Part shown: in pieces, positions 55,306 to 64,000 of the stretch
How the letters are laid out: the number at the start of each line of letters is the position of its first letter
Numbering within the stretch: position 1 is the first letter of the stretch
NCBI RefSeq assembly: GCF_016950255.1
Contig: NZ_JACGFN010000001.1
Location: 1,116,001-1,180,000 of the forward strand
Source: Pectobacterium brasiliense
GTDB taxonomy: Bacteria; Pseudomonadota; Gammaproteobacteria; Enterobacterales; Enterobacteriaceae
Reading direction: 5' to 3'
Length of the DNA stretch: 64,000 nucleotides
The notes under the pieces: generated by a model
The model's database searches: none
The model's input: only the letters and a program-made list of their open reading frames with translations
What the model was told of the DNA's origin: nothing
Made by a program: the position numbers and the translations under genes

Positions 55306-55752
55306 ATGAAAACCCAGTCACCGCTGGTTACACTACGCGAACTGGCGCAGAAGGACGTTGAGAAAGCTGCAGGCCAGTTGGGGCAAGTGCGTCAGGCACA
55401 TCAACAGGCTGAGCAGCAGCTCAATATGCTGTTAAACTATCAGGATGACTATCGTCAAAAATTGAACTCGACGATGTCCTCTGGTATGGCGAATAATAGC
55501 TGGCAAAATTATCAGCAGTTCATCCGAACGCTGGACAGTGCAATTGAGCAACACAGACAACAGCTCTCGCAGTGGACATCACGTTTAGATTTAGCAATGA
55601 AGACTTGGCAAGAAAAACAGCAACGCTTGAACGCATTTGAAAAATTGCAGGATCGCGAACTGACAAGACAGCTTGCCAAAGAAAATAAAATAGAACAAAA
55701 ACAAATGGATGAATTTGCCCAACGGGCCTCACAGAGGAAAGCAGAATCATGA
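55306..55752 (+). CDS. fliJ: Flagellar export protein FliJ
   Basis: 148 residues, almost entirely coiled coil with many Gln. General export chaperone and activator of the FlhA gate, analogous to the gamma stalk. GGAGAGC before the ATG; stop overlaps fliK start by 4 bp. Confidence 0.95.
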   Translation: MKTQSPLVTLRELAQKDVEKAAGQLGQVRQAHQQAEQQLNMLLNYQDDYRQKLNSTMSSGMANNSWQNYQQFIRTLDSAIEQHRQQLSQWTSRLDLAMKTWQEKQQRLNAFEKLQDRELTRQLAKENKIEQKQMDEFAQRASQRKAES

Positions 55753-57044
55753 ATCTGTCCGCGTTACCTATAGCTACCACTGCCAGTGATACAAGCAGTT
55801 CTTCTGCTTCATTACTGACACAGGGTGAGCTGCCAAAAGATTTTGTTGATCTGTTGAGCAAACGCATATCACAAGTAGCCGATACTTCGGGTAAAAAAAC
55901 GCTCGATAAAGTAGACGAAGAAGCCCTGTTAAGCGCATTAGGGAAAGATAATGCTTCGCTTAGCCGTGACGATTTAAATGCCCTGCTTTCTTCCTTCAGC
56001 TCTCTCACGGGAGCAACGATGACAGCGGGTAAGCAAAATCCAGAAATTGTAGGGCTGGCGAAGTTGAAGAGTCTGGATAAAAAAGAGAGTGGCAGCACGA
56101 CAGATGACACTATCGCCATGCAGGCACTGCTTGCCATGTTGCAGACAACGCCGCTTCCTACACAACCTGCCGCTGATAATATTGCAGCGAATGCCGTAAA
56201 TGCAGGGTTAACGATTCCGGGATTCATTGACGCTAAACGCCAGAATGAGACCTCCGCATCAGCACTAAACAATACGGGTGACAGTGCTAAAGGCACACTG
56301 GCAAAATTGCTCGACGCGTCAGTGACGCAAGATAAAGATGCAGGCATATCACGCGATCTGCATCATGCAGCCAAGCAAACCTCATCAACAACAACCGAGT
56401 CTGCTGATGAGGCTGCAAAGTTTGCGCTAACGACGCCAAATTCCCTTGCGGGCGATCGCAATATGTCTGAATCAGTCTCTACATTAGGCAACAGCGCGTC
56501 TCAAACAACGCCACCTGTTGCACAGGCTATGCATATTCAGCCAGCATCGGTGGGAACGACTACGCCAGCCCCTCAGGCAGCGAGTGCTCAACTAAACGCA
56601 CCATTTGGTTCACCGCAATGGCAAGACGCATTGGGCCAGCAAATCATTATGTTCAGCCGTAATGGTCAGCAGACCGCAGAGTTACGTTTGAACCCACAGG
56701 AATTGGGTGCCCTGCACATCAGTCTAAAAATTGATGATAACCAGGCTCAAATTCATCTGGCTTCAGCAAACAGCCAGGTTCGCTCAGCGCTGGAAGCTGC
56801 GCTGCCTCACCTGCGTAATGCGATGGCAGAGAGCGGAATTAACCTTGGTCAGAGCAGCGTAGGCAGTGATTCATCTGCCTGGCAGCAGCAAATGGCGGGT
56901 AATAACAACGATGGCAATAACCGTGGCCTGTCTTACCAACAACAATTTGGTCATTCATCAGAAAGCACAAGTGAATTATTAGACGTACCAGAACAGCTAA
57001 GATCAATGGCATCATCCGTCAACGGCGTTGATATCTTTGCCTGA
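55749..57044 (+). CDS. fliK: Flagellar hook-length control protein
   Basis: 431 residues. Low-complexity Ser/Thr/Ala-rich N-terminal and middle part acts as the ruler; the conserved C-terminal Flg_hook domain (TAELRLNPQELGALHISLKI) switches export specificity at FlhB. Longer than E. coli FliK (375), which fits a longer hook or more disordered ruler. ATGA overlap with fliJ. Last gene of fliFGHIJK. Confidence 0.96.
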   Translation: MNLSALPIATTASDTSSSSASLLTQGELPKDFVDLLSKRISQVADTSGKKTLDKVDEEALLSALGKDNASLSRDDLNALLSSFSSLTGATMTAGKQNPEIVGLAKLKSLDKKESGSTTDDTIAMQALLAMLQTTPLPTQPAADNIAANAVNAGLTIPGFIDAKRQNETSASALNNTGDSAKGTLAKLLDASVTQDKDAGISRDLHHAAKQTSSTTTESADEAAKFALTTPNSLAGDRNMSESVSTLGNSASQTTPPVAQAMHIQPASVGTTTPAPQAASAQLNAPFGSPQWQDALGQQIIMFSRNGQQTAELRLNPQELGALHISLKIDDNQAQIHLASANSQVRSALEAALPHLRNAMAESGINLGQSSVGSDSSAWQQQMAGNNNDGNNRGLSYQQQFGHSSESTSELLDVPEQLRSMASSVNGVDIFA

Positions 57045-57078
57045 AAGTGAAGTAAACGAATAAGTTAGCACGATTTTC

Positions 57079-57116
57079 CCTGCCTATTCTCTGTATTGAA
57101 CATTGCAATAGGCAGG
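57079..57116 (+). terminator. Hairpin between fliK and fliL
   Basis: Perfect 10-bp arms CCTGCCTATT / AATAGGCAGG with an 18-nt loop, 35 bp after fliK. The tail ATAATCATC is not a T-run; it may attenuate or mark the operon boundary. Confidence 0.5.
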
Positions 57117-57199
57117 ATAATCATCGACATTACGCATTTATTTATTGCTGGTTCCATCCGGCAGTAAATATCGATAAGTAACGGGAACTATCTTTGGCT

Positions 57200-57679
57200 A
57201 TGTCTGATATGCAAGTTCGACCAGGACGTAAACGGTCTATTTGGCTAATACTACTGATTATCGTTGCTCTCGCTGCAACTGGTGCTGCGGGCGCCGCCTG
57301 GTGGCTATTAAATCAGAAAAATGCAGCAACGGCTGAGCAGGAAGCACCGCCACCGCCAGAGCCTGTTTTCATGCCACTGGATACTTTTACCGTTAACCTC
57401 GTTAATGCAGATAATGATCCTGACCGGGTGTTGTATGTTGGATTCACGCTGCGTTTACCAGATGAAGCTACGCGTACACGGTTTACTAATTATCTGCCAG
57501 AAGTGCGCAGCAGACTGTTATTACTGCTTTCTCGTCAGGACGCGATTGCACTTGCCAATGAGCAAGGTAAACAGAAGCTGATAGAGCAAATTAAGCAAGT
57601 GCTAAGCCCACCATTAGTTCCTGGTCAACCTAACCAGGTCGTTACTGATGTTCTGTTCACGGCCTTTATACTGCGGTAA
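57200..57679 (+). CDS. fliL: Flagellar basal-body protein FliL
   Basis: 159 residues from the ATG at 57200; a TTG two codons upstream has a better-spaced GGGA and cannot be excluded. One membrane helix (about 14-36), then the periplasmic stator-interacting domain ([28 protein letters not shown]). FliL supports stator function under load. First gene of fliLMNOPQR. Confidence 0.94.
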   Translation: MSDMQVRPGRKRSIWLILLIIVALAATGAAGAAWWLLNQKNAATAEQEAPPPPEPVFMPLDTFTVNLVNADNDPDRVLYVGFTLRLPDEATRTRFTNYLPEVRSRLLLLLSRQDAIALANEQGKQKLIEQIKQVLSPPLVPGQPNQVVTDVLFTAFILR

Positions 57680-57684
57680 CCATT

Positions 57685-58698
57685 ATGGGCGATAGCATTC
57701 TTTCACAAGCAGAAATTGATGCATTATTAAATGGCGACAGCGGCGATAGCGGCGCTGATGCGAATGCGTCGTCACAAGTGGATGGGGGCGTTAAGCCCTA
57801 TGATCCGAATACTCAACGACGTGTTATCCGCGAGCGTTTACAGGCATTAGAAATCATTAATGAGCGCTTTGCGCGTCAATTCCGTATGGGGTTGTTTAAC
57901 CTGTTACGCCGTAGTCCTGATATCACTGTAGGTGCGATCAAGATCCAGCCTTATCATGAGTTTGCCAGGAACCTTCCCGTACCGACAAACCTGAATCTGA
58001 TTCACTTAAAACCACTACGTGGTACCGCATTATTTGTATTTTCACCAAGCCTGGTATTTATCGCCGTAGATAACCTATTCGGCGGTGATGGGCGCTTCCC
58101 GACAAAAGTTGAAGGGCGTGAATTTACCCACACAGAGCAGCGTGTCGTTAAGCGTATGTTACGCCTTGCTCTGGAGGCTTATGGTGAAGCCTGGAATGCG
58201 ATTTACAAACTTGACATCGAATATGTGCGTTCAGAAATGCAGGTCAAGTTTACCAACATTACGACGTCACCTAATGATATCGTCGTGACGACACCGTTCC
58301 ATGTTGAGATCGGTTCGCTGACTGGTGAATTTAACATCTGTATTCCTTTTTCAATGATCGAGCCGCTGCGTGAACTGCTCGCGAATCCACCATTGGAAAA
58401 CTCACGTCAGGAAGATCAGAGCTGGCGGGACACCTTAGCCAAGCAGGTGCAGCATTCCGAATTGGAATTAGTTGCAAGCTTTGTGGATATTCCGCTGCGA
58501 CTTTCCAAGATTCTGAAGCTACAGCCCGGTGATGTCTTACCGATCGACAAACCTGACAAAATCGTTGCTCATGTTGACGGCGTGCCCGTGCTGACCAGCC
58601 AATATGGCACATTAAACGGGCAATATGCCCTACGTGTTGAACATTTGATTAACCCTATATTGAATTCTCTGGATAACGAGGAACAGCCCCATGAGTGA
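57685..58698 (+). CDS. fliM: Flagellar motor switch protein FliM
   Basis: 337 residues. C-ring protein that binds CheY-P through its N-terminal LSQAEIDALLNGD motif; middle CheC-like domain and C-terminal FliN-like domain. Starts 5 bp after fliL and overlaps fliN by 8 bp. Confidence 0.98.
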   Translation: MGDSILSQAEIDALLNGDSGDSGADANASSQVDGGVKPYDPNTQRRVIRERLQALEIINERFARQFRMGLFNLLRRSPDITVGAIKIQPYHEFARNLPVPTNLNLIHLKPLRGTALFVFSPSLVFIAVDNLFGGDGRFPTKVEGREFTHTEQRVVKRMLRLALEAYGEAWNAIYKLDIEYVRSEMQVKFTNITTSPNDIVVTTPFHVEIGSLTGEFNICIPFSMIEPLRELLANPPLENSRQEDQSWRDTLAKQVQHSELELVASFVDIPLRLSKILKLQPGDVLPIDKPDKIVAHVDGVPVLTSQYGTLNGQYALRVEHLINPILNSLDNEEQPHE

Positions 58699-59104
58699 CA
58701 CCAAGAAACCGTCCGACGACAAGGAATCAGTGGACGATCTGTGGGCTGATGCATTTAACGAGCAGCAGGCTGCAGAAAAACCGGCCGCGACAACGGAAGG
58801 CATTTTTAAGTCGCTAGACGGTCATGATCCGCTGGGTGCTCTGCAGGATATCGACCTGATTTTGGATATTCCTGTCAAACTCACCGTTGAGCTTGGCCGG
58901 ACCAAAATGACGATCAAAGAGTTACTGCGGTTGACTCAGGGCTCCGTTGTTGCACTTGATGGCTTAGCAGGTGAACCGTTGGATATCCTGATCAATGGCT
59001 ATCTGATCGCCCAGGGCGAGGTTGTTGTTGTATCTGACAAGTACGGTGTCCGTATTACAGATATCATTACGCCATCCGAACGTATGCGCCGCCTGAGTCG
59101 TTAA
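58691..59104 (+). CDS. fliN: Flagellar motor switch protein FliN
   Basis: 137 residues, as in E. coli. SpoA domain (LDIPVKLTVELGRTKMTIKELLRL) forms the lower C-ring and docks FliH. Acidic N-terminal extension. Stop overlaps fliO start (TAATG). Confidence 0.98.
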   Translation: MSDTKKPSDDKESVDDLWADAFNEQQAAEKPAATTEGIFKSLDGHDPLGALQDIDLILDIPVKLTVELGRTKMTIKELLRLTQGSVVALDGLAGEPLDILINGYLIAQGEVVVVSDKYGVRITDIITPSERMRRLSR

Positions 59105-59526
59105 TGGCAATAGCCTCGATATCATCTCCGGCCCCAGTAGCAAGTCAGCAGTCAACACTTGTCACTGAGCCACCACTTACCGGCAGCATGTTACTGACAC
59201 AGGTTGGTAGCGTGCTAGCTGGTATTTTATTATTTATTCTGCTGATTGCCTGGCTAGCTCGCAAACTCGGGTTTGCTCCCCAAGCCAAGCAAAACAAGTT
59301 GTTAAAAGTCGTATCCAGTTGCCCTGTCGGGCAGCGTGAACGTGTCGTTATTGTAGAAGTTGATAATACCTGGCTGGTGTTAGGTGTTACAGCTCAGCAA
59401 ATCACGCCGCTGCATACGCTTCCAGCACAACCAACCAACGACAGTTCCTCAACTGGTGACACCAAGCCGGTAGATTTCAATCAACTGTTAAAGAAAGTTT
59501 TAAAGCGTCCGGAAAAATCGGAATGA
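59104..59526 (+). CDS. fliO: Flagellar export gate assembly protein FliO
   Basis: 140 residues with one membrane helix (about 31-52) and a short cytoplasmic domain ([20 protein letters not shown]). Helps assemble FliP. Overlaps fliN by 1 bp and fliP by 4 bp. Confidence 0.93.
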   Translation: MAIASISSPAPVASQQSTLVTEPPLTGSMLLTQVGSVLAGILLFILLIAWLARKLGFAPQAKQNKLLKVVSSCPVGQRERVVIVEVDNTWLVLGVTAQQITPLHTLPAQPTNDSSSTGDTKPVDFNQLLKKVLKRPEKSE

Positions 59527-60299
59527 GTGCCTTGCCTAATTATTTTCGTATCACCGCCCTGCTTCGCACACTGCGTTACGGTTTAGCCATCGGTTTATTG
59601 TTCATGGCGCCATCGGTATGGGCACAGCTTCCCGGTATTGTGACGCAACCTCTGCCTAACGGTGGACAGAGCTGGACGTTATCCGTACAGACGCTGGTTT
59701 TACTCACGTCATTAACGTTTATTCCTGCTGCATTATTAATGATGACCAGCTTCACCCGAATCATCATTGTACTGAGCTTGTTACGTAACGCGCTGGGTAC
59801 CCCAACCGCACCACCGAACCAGGTATTACTCGGATTAACACTTTTCCTGACATTTTTTGTCATGTCGCCCGTATTAAACCGCGTTTATGACGAAGCTTAT
59901 CTTCCATTCAGTCAGGATCAAATCAGTATGGAAGTCGCCATCGAACGTGGCGCGGAACCCGTGCGTGAATTCATGCTGCGGCAAACCCGGGAAACCGATC
60001 TGGCGTTATTTACCCGACTGGCAGAAATCCCAGAGATTCAGGGACCTGAAGCAGTGCCCATGCGTGTGCTTCTCCCCGCATTTGTGACAAGTGAGCTAAA
60101 AACTGCTTTCCAAATTGGTTTCACCGTGTTTATCCCTTTCCTCATCATTGACCTCGTTGTTGCCAGCGTATTGATGGCGCTAGGGATGATGATGGTTCCT
60201 CCGGCAACTATTTCATTGCCTTTTAAACTCATGCTTTTCGTATTAGTCGATGGCTGGCAGCTGCTACTCGGTTCATTAGCCCAGAGTTTTTATAGTTAG
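59523..60299 (+). CDS. fliP: Flagellar export gate protein FliP
   Basis: 258 residues. Cleavable signal peptide (to about AQL, residue 35), then four membrane helices; signature [20 protein letters not shown] and [20 protein letters not shown]. Core of the export gate with FliQ and FliR. The N-terminal extension is a little longer than in E. coli (245). Confidence 0.97.
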   Translation: MSALPNYFRITALLRTLRYGLAIGLLFMAPSVWAQLPGIVTQPLPNGGQSWTLSVQTLVLLTSLTFIPAALLMMTSFTRIIIVLSLLRNALGTPTAPPNQVLLGLTLFLTFFVMSPVLNRVYDEAYLPFSQDQISMEVAIERGAEPVREFMLRQTRETDLALFTRLAEIPEIQGPEAVPMRVLLPAFVTSELKTAFQIGFTVFIPFLIIDLVVASVLMALGMMMVPPATISLPFKLMLFVLVDGWQLLLGSLAQSFYS

Positions 60300-60319
60300 A
60301 CGAATAGAGGAATGCGACT

Positions 60320-60589
60320 ATGACACCAGAATCGGTGATGGCGCTTGGCTATGAGGCAATGAAGGTAGCATTGGCGTTGGCGGCGCCTCCGTTGATGGCA
60401 GCACTACTCAGCGGGCTGCTTATTAGTCTCCTGCAGGCAGCCACTCAGATAAACGAAATGACGCTATCGTTTATCCCTAAAATCCTAACGGTCTTCTTCA
60501 CCTTAGTGATCGCTGGCCCTTGGATGTTAAACCTCATGCTGGACTATATGCGTACGCTATTCGGCCAGTTACCTAACATTATTGGGTAA
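60320..60589 (+). CDS. fliQ: Flagellar export gate protein FliQ
   Basis: 89 residues, two membrane helices ([21 protein letters not shown] and [20 protein letters not shown]). Export gate subunit. GAGGAATGCGACT precedes the ATG. Confidence 0.98.
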   Translation: MTPESVMALGYEAMKVALALAAPPLMAALLSGLLISLLQAATQINEMTLSFIPKILTVFFTLVIAGPWMLNLMLDYMRTLFGQLPNIIG

Positions 60590-60591
60590 GC

Positions 60592-61377
60592 ATGCTGACG
60601 TTTAACAGTTGGGACATGGTGAATTGGGTTAGCCAGTTTTTTTGGCCCTTTGTCAGAATTCTTGCGCTGATCAGTACCGCACCTGTCTTTAACGAAAGAG
60701 CGATTGGTAATCGGGTAAAGATCGGTCTGGGCGCGCTGATTACCCTACTCGTTGCGCCTTATTTACCGTTAAACACTACGCCTATTTTTTCCGTCGCAGG
60801 TGTATGGCTCTTAATACAGCAAATACTTATCGGCGTTACGCTCGGTCTGTCAATGCAGTTAGCATTTGCCGCTATTCGCCATGCTGGCGAACTCATTGGC
60901 TTACAGATGGGGCTCGCTTTTGCGACCTTCTTTGATCCCACTGGCGGTCCGAATATGCAGGTAGTCGCCCGTTTCCTGAATATTCTCGCAATCCTACTGT
61001 TCTTAACCTTTGATGGGCACCTCTGGATGATTTCGCTATTAGCAGATAGTTTCTATACTCTGCCCATCAGCGCCAACCCTATCAACAGCCATGCATTTCT
61101 CGCTCTTGCGCGTGCCGGCGGGTTAATTTTTATTAATGGATTGATGCTGGCGCTGCCAATCATAACCCTATTGCTGACCATCAACCTGGCATTAGGTATG
61201 CTTAACCGCGTCGCCCCCCAACTCTCGGTATTTGTCGTTGGCTTTCCGATTACCCTCACGGTGGGAATCATGACGCTAGGTTTATTACTTCCACTGGTCC
61301 CCCCCTTCGCGGAGCATTTATTCAGCGAAGTATTCGATTTACTCGCTGATATTCTCACTCAGCTAGCAAGTTCTTAG
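60592..61377 (+). CDS. fliR: Flagellar export gate protein FliR
   Basis: 261 residues, same as E. coli; six helices, RISTAP-type start ([21 protein letters not shown]) and [14 protein letters not shown] region. Last gene of fliLMNOPQR, 2 bp after fliQ. flhB is not adjacent. Confidence 0.97.
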   Translation: MLTFNSWDMVNWVSQFFWPFVRILALISTAPVFNERAIGNRVKIGLGALITLLVAPYLPLNTTPIFSVAGVWLLIQQILIGVTLGLSMQLAFAAIRHAGELIGLQMGLAFATFFDPTGGPNMQVVARFLNILAILLFLTFDGHLWMISLLADSFYTLPISANPINSHAFLALARAGGLIFINGLMLALPIITLLLTINLALGMLNRVAPQLSVFVVGFPITLTVGIMTLGLLLPLVPPFAEHLFSEVFDLLADILTQLASS

Positions 61378-61546
61378 CCGTTCCCTATATAAATCCGTAG
61401 TGGTCGAAGTGAGGCCAATACGGATACCAGGCGCATATATTTATTCCCCATTTAACATCCTTACAGTTGCTACTGTAGCTCGGCGTGTGGCTATACGAAG
61501 CTGTAATTTTTGCCAGATCGCGCCAGGAAAGTGCATCAGGCTGCGA

Positions 61547-61597
61547 TGTACTAAAACAGTCCATGCACTAAAACAGTCAATGCACTAAAACAATAGG
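61547..61597 (+). repeat. Three tandem 17-bp repeats
   Basis: Copies TGTACTAAAACAGTCCA, TGCACTAAAACAGTCAA and TGCACTAAAACAATAGG lie head to tail without gaps. The ACTAAAACA core is identical in all three; the last copy diverges at its end. Confidence 0.9.
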
Positions 61598-61693
61598 TGT
61601 TATATAAAAGAGAATGTCAGAGGGAATTGAGGATGTTGGGGGAATAAAAAATGGCATGTCATCCATTCAATATAATGAAAGGAGTGACACGCC

Positions 61694-61721
61694 TAAAAAA
61701 TACGCCCGGTTTAAGCGTATT
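61694..61721 (-). terminator. Terminator of flgKL
   Basis: Arms AATACGC (61699-61705) and GCGTATT (61715-61721). On the minus strand the stem is followed by TTTTTAGGC. It lies 41 bp past the flgL stop. Confidence 0.8.
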
Positions 61722-61761
61722 CAAACCGTAAAGTAGTATAGAAAAATATCGTCTATGACTA

Positions 61762-62715
61762 CTATCTCATCTGGAATAACGACATTCCTTGCATATTCTG
61801 GAAAGCCGTATAAGAGGCCTGCAGAGAAGACTGCTGCATGATGTAGGATGAAATCGCCTCATACCAGTCAGTATCTTGTAATTGCGACAGCGCTGTCTTA
61901 TTCGCTACATCACGGTCTTTACCCACTGCATCGAGATTATCAATCTCATTGAGCTGGATACCCAACTCTGCACGAACGGCTGAAATATTATTAAATGAAT
62001 TGTTTAAACCACGGTTTGCAGTTTCTAACGCTGCTGCAACACTAGCTTTTGTTGCATCATTCGCACCATCCAGCGGCGTTTCAAGAGCTTTAATTGCAAT
62101 GTCTAGTGTTTCAAATAAGTCGGACTGAACACTACCATCCGGCTCTTTCTTGGCATCACCCGTCACGCCATTGAAAACCGTAGAGCCAACATGGCTAACC
62201 GTCATATCTCGAGCGGCATCGACACGCTGTGAAATGGCCTGATATCCGCCCTGATATGCAATACCTGCGCCACCGTCAACAAAGGGGACCTTATCCGTGT
62301 CATAGCCAGAAAAAATATAGTTACCATTACCATCAGTACTGTTAGCCATATTCAGCAATTCGGCTTTCATACCGCGAAGGGCAGTCGCGACCGATTTCCG
62401 GTCATCATCATTCAACACACCGCCACCTTTGATGACTTCGGTCAATGCGCTGCTAATGGTGTTAGTACTTTTACTCAGAATAGATTCTTCCAGAGACATA
62501 CTTTGCTTGGCAAAGGTACGAGCCAGCGTGTACTGACCATTCTCCGACTGTGCCTGGCCAAGCATAATCGCACTGGCCGCTGCTATCGGATCATCTGATG
62601 GATTTACAACGCGCTTGCCGCTTGACAGCTGCTCGCCCGTTTTTTGCCACGTGGCCTGACCATTAATAATGCCTTGCATATTCTGCTGGTACATCATGCT
62701 AGTACTTAAGCGCAT
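61762..62715 (-). CDS. flgL: Hook-filament junction protein FlgL
   Basis: 317 residues, same as E. coli. HAP3: begins MRLSTSMMYQQNMQGI and ends QMR, with D0/D1 flagellin-like coiled ends. Joins hook to filament together with FlgK. Follows flgK after 31 bp on the same strand. Confidence 0.97.
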   Translation of the reverse strand: MRLSTSMMYQQNMQGIINGQATWQKTGEQLSSGKRVVNPSDDPIAAASAIMLGQAQSENGQYTLARTFAKQSMSLEESILSKSTNTISSALTEVIKGGGVLNDDDRKSVATALRGMKAELLNMANSTDGNGNYIFSGYDTDKVPFVDGGAGIAYQGGYQAISQRVDAARDMTVSHVGSTVFNGVTGDAKKEPDGSVQSDLFETLDIAIKALETPLDGANDATKASVAAALETANRGLNNSFNNISAVRAELGIQLNEIDNLDAVGKDRDVANKTALSQLQDTDWYEAISSYIMQQSSLQASYTAFQNMQGMSLFQMR

Positions 62716-62746
62716 GGTATCAATTCCTCTTTCTTAAATGGTCAAA

Positions 62747-64000
62747 CTAGCTACGGGCCGCTAAAAGGGCATCAAATATGGATTGTGCTGTTTTGATGAC
62801 CTGAGCATTTGCCATGTAGTATTGCTGATAACGCATCAGATCGCCGTATTCTTCATCCAGGTTCACACCGGATACGGACTGTTGTTCTGCTGTCAGTTGC
62901 TTAACAACGTTTTGCTGAGATGTATTATTTATCTTCAGGGTGCTGGTTTGGTTACCAATCGCACCGACCAGGCTGGCATATGCCCCGGAGACGCTGGCCT
63001 TTCCACCCACAATTTTCTCATTTTGTAGGGCAAGTAGAGCCTTGGCGTTGGTATTATCACTCACGCCGCCAAACACGGGATTACCACTTCCATCCAAAAC
63101 TGGGGCACCATTTTCATCAAGCTTAACGGATGCCGCCGCAATTTTATTAGGATCGGAAACAGCCACTGCCATATCGATAATGACATCATTAACTGGCTTA
63201 AGCAGGAAGCTGTCATTCGTTGCAGGTGTGCCTGTGATAGCCATTTTGACGCCATCAAAGTTCAGGCTGTTATCAGAGGTATCCACCGCCGCCGTGAATT
63301 TTGAATTATCAGACAAGCGTGTTACTTGCCAATTAGCGCCATCGTATTTAATCGAATAATTAGTTGCCTGCACATCTTTAGTATCGGTGTAAGACGGAGT
63401 TAACACCGCGTTACCCGCATTTTTGCTGTCGTTCAGAACTACAGCCTTACCAAAGGAGAAGAAATCGCCGCCTTTAACACCATTACGATCATAACCTTGC
63501 TGATGCTGAGTATTAAACGCATCAGCAAATGCCAGCGCTAGCTGCCCTAACTGGCCACGAGCTTCATCTAGCGTTTCAGTACGGAAAGAAAGCAAGCCGC
63601 CTAATGAACCGCCAGTTAACGTGCTCTCATTTAATGAGACCACATCGTTTGTCTGGTCTTTATATCCAATAGTCAGACGCGTTGGATCATTGCTTGAACC
63701 GATGGCTACCAGCTCATTGCTTGTTCCAGCCTGAACCAGGTTGGTACCATTTTTCAATGCTACGTTATAGACGATTCCATCCTGAACGGTAACCTCAACG
63801 CCGACCAATTTGTTCAGCTGATCGACAAGAACATCACGTTGATCAAGCAAATCATTAGGCATTGTGCCGCTATTCGCGCCCATTAGCTTCGTGATTTCAT
63901 TATTTAAAGACGCAATCTGATCGGTATACGTATTAACTTGACCGACAATACTTTGAATCTGAGTATTCAGCCCGCTGTCCATGTCACGCAAATATTTATC
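62747..64000 (-). CDS. flgK: Hook-filament junction protein FlgK, 3' part
   Basis: The last 418 codons of flgK; the N-terminal ~130 residues lie beyond base 64000 (the frame is open through the window end, reading DKYLRDMDSGLN). Conserved LNNEITKLMG, LLSFRTETLDEARGQLGQLALAFA region and C-terminal EYGDLMRYQQYYMANAQVIK, shown only in part. First junction protein of the flgKL pair. Upstream flg genes must lie to the right. Confidence 0.97.
   Translation of the reverse strand, partial: DKYLRDMDSGLNTQIQSIVGQVNTYTDQIASLNNEITKLMGANSGTMPNDLLDQRDVLVDQLNKLVGVEVTVQDGIVYNVALKNGTNLVQAGTSNELVAIGSSNDPTRLTIGYKDQTNDVVSLNESTLTGGSLGGLLSFRTETLDEARGQLGQLALAFADAFNTQHQQGYDRNGVKGGDFFSFGKAVVLNDSKNAGNAVLTPSYTDTKDVQATNYSIKYDGANWQVTRLSDNSKFTAAVDTSDNSLNFDGVKMAITGTPATNDSFLLKPVNDVIIDMAVAVSDPNKIAAASVKLDENGAPVLDGSGNPVFGGVSDNTNAKALLALQNEKIVGGKASVSGAYASLVGAIGNQTSTLKINNTSQQNVVKQLTAEQQSVSGVNLDEEYGDLMRYQQYYMANAQVIKTAQSIFDALLAARS

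Larger units (their letters stand above)
61378..61761. other. Convergent fliR-flgL intergenic region
   Basis: 384 bp. Contains three tandem 17-bp repeats (61547-61597) and the flgL terminator (61694-61721). No gene is supported. Confidence 0.65.

Overview
The window is chromosomal DNA of a flagellated plant-associated enterobacterium, most likely Pectobacterium (or a close soft-rot relative). The basis is the E. coli-like gene order and near-E. coli protein sequences of the ompA/matP/fabA and fliE-R blocks, combined with gene junctions that differ from E. coli (betaine locus, fliA-fliC cargo). Species is an inference from memory of the families; no search was run.

Layout. 1-3.4 kb: 5' end of opgG (osmoregulated glucans, minus), then a His-rich DUF2946 protein and a PepSY membrane protein that look like a metal-handling pair. 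3.5-5.2 kb: a methyl-accepting chemotaxis protein. 5.2-9.3 kb: AT-rich accessory stretch with a long gene-free region, a ribbon-helix-helix protein, a secreted Cys-rich small protein, an orphan GhoT/OrtT-type membrane toxin homologue, a UspF-like protein, a GNAT enzyme, a cysteine hydrolase and a Nudix hydrolase. 9.7-25.4 kb: conserved enterobacterial backbone: ymgB/ariR-like, tRNA-Ser(TGA), yccA, tusE, acyP, hspQ, yccU, yccT, mgsA, helD, yccF, yccS, tfoX, sulA (LexA box), ompA, matP, the Lon-like protease ycbZ, fabA (FadR and FabR operators) and yebE. 26.3-32.5 kb: betAB-betI divergent from betT (choline to glycine betaine). 32.7-34.8 kb: an RpiB-family isomerase, tRNA-Ser(GGA) with two tandem terminator-like repeat units, and phoH.

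35.3-64 kb is motility. fliZ and fliA lie on the minus strand. Between fliA and fliC, which are normally close neighbours, sits a roughly 9-kb block of seven minus-strand genes: a SAM methyltransferase, a GNAT acetyltransferase, two paralogous five-bladed beta-propeller proteins, a WbqC-family protein, a DegT-type PLP sugar aminotransferase, and a very large protein fusing a PKMT-like methyltransferase, TPRs and a GT41 (O-GlcNAc-transferase-like) domain. This is best read as a flagellin-glycosylation (and perhaps methylation) island and is the most interesting system in the window. After fliC come fliD-S-T, fliE (minus), fliFGHIJK, fliLMNOPQR, and convergent flgL and flgK (truncated by the window end). 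FliA-type promoters (TAAA-N15-GCCGATAA) are visible before fliC and fliD.

How it fits together: FliA switches on fliC and fliDST; fliE-R build the basal body, C-ring and export gate; the island enzymes would make and transfer an unusual nucleotide-activated amino sugar to flagellin before export. The bet cluster, opgG and ompA serve osmotic and envelope homeostasis. No insertion sequence, prophage or CRISPR array was seen.
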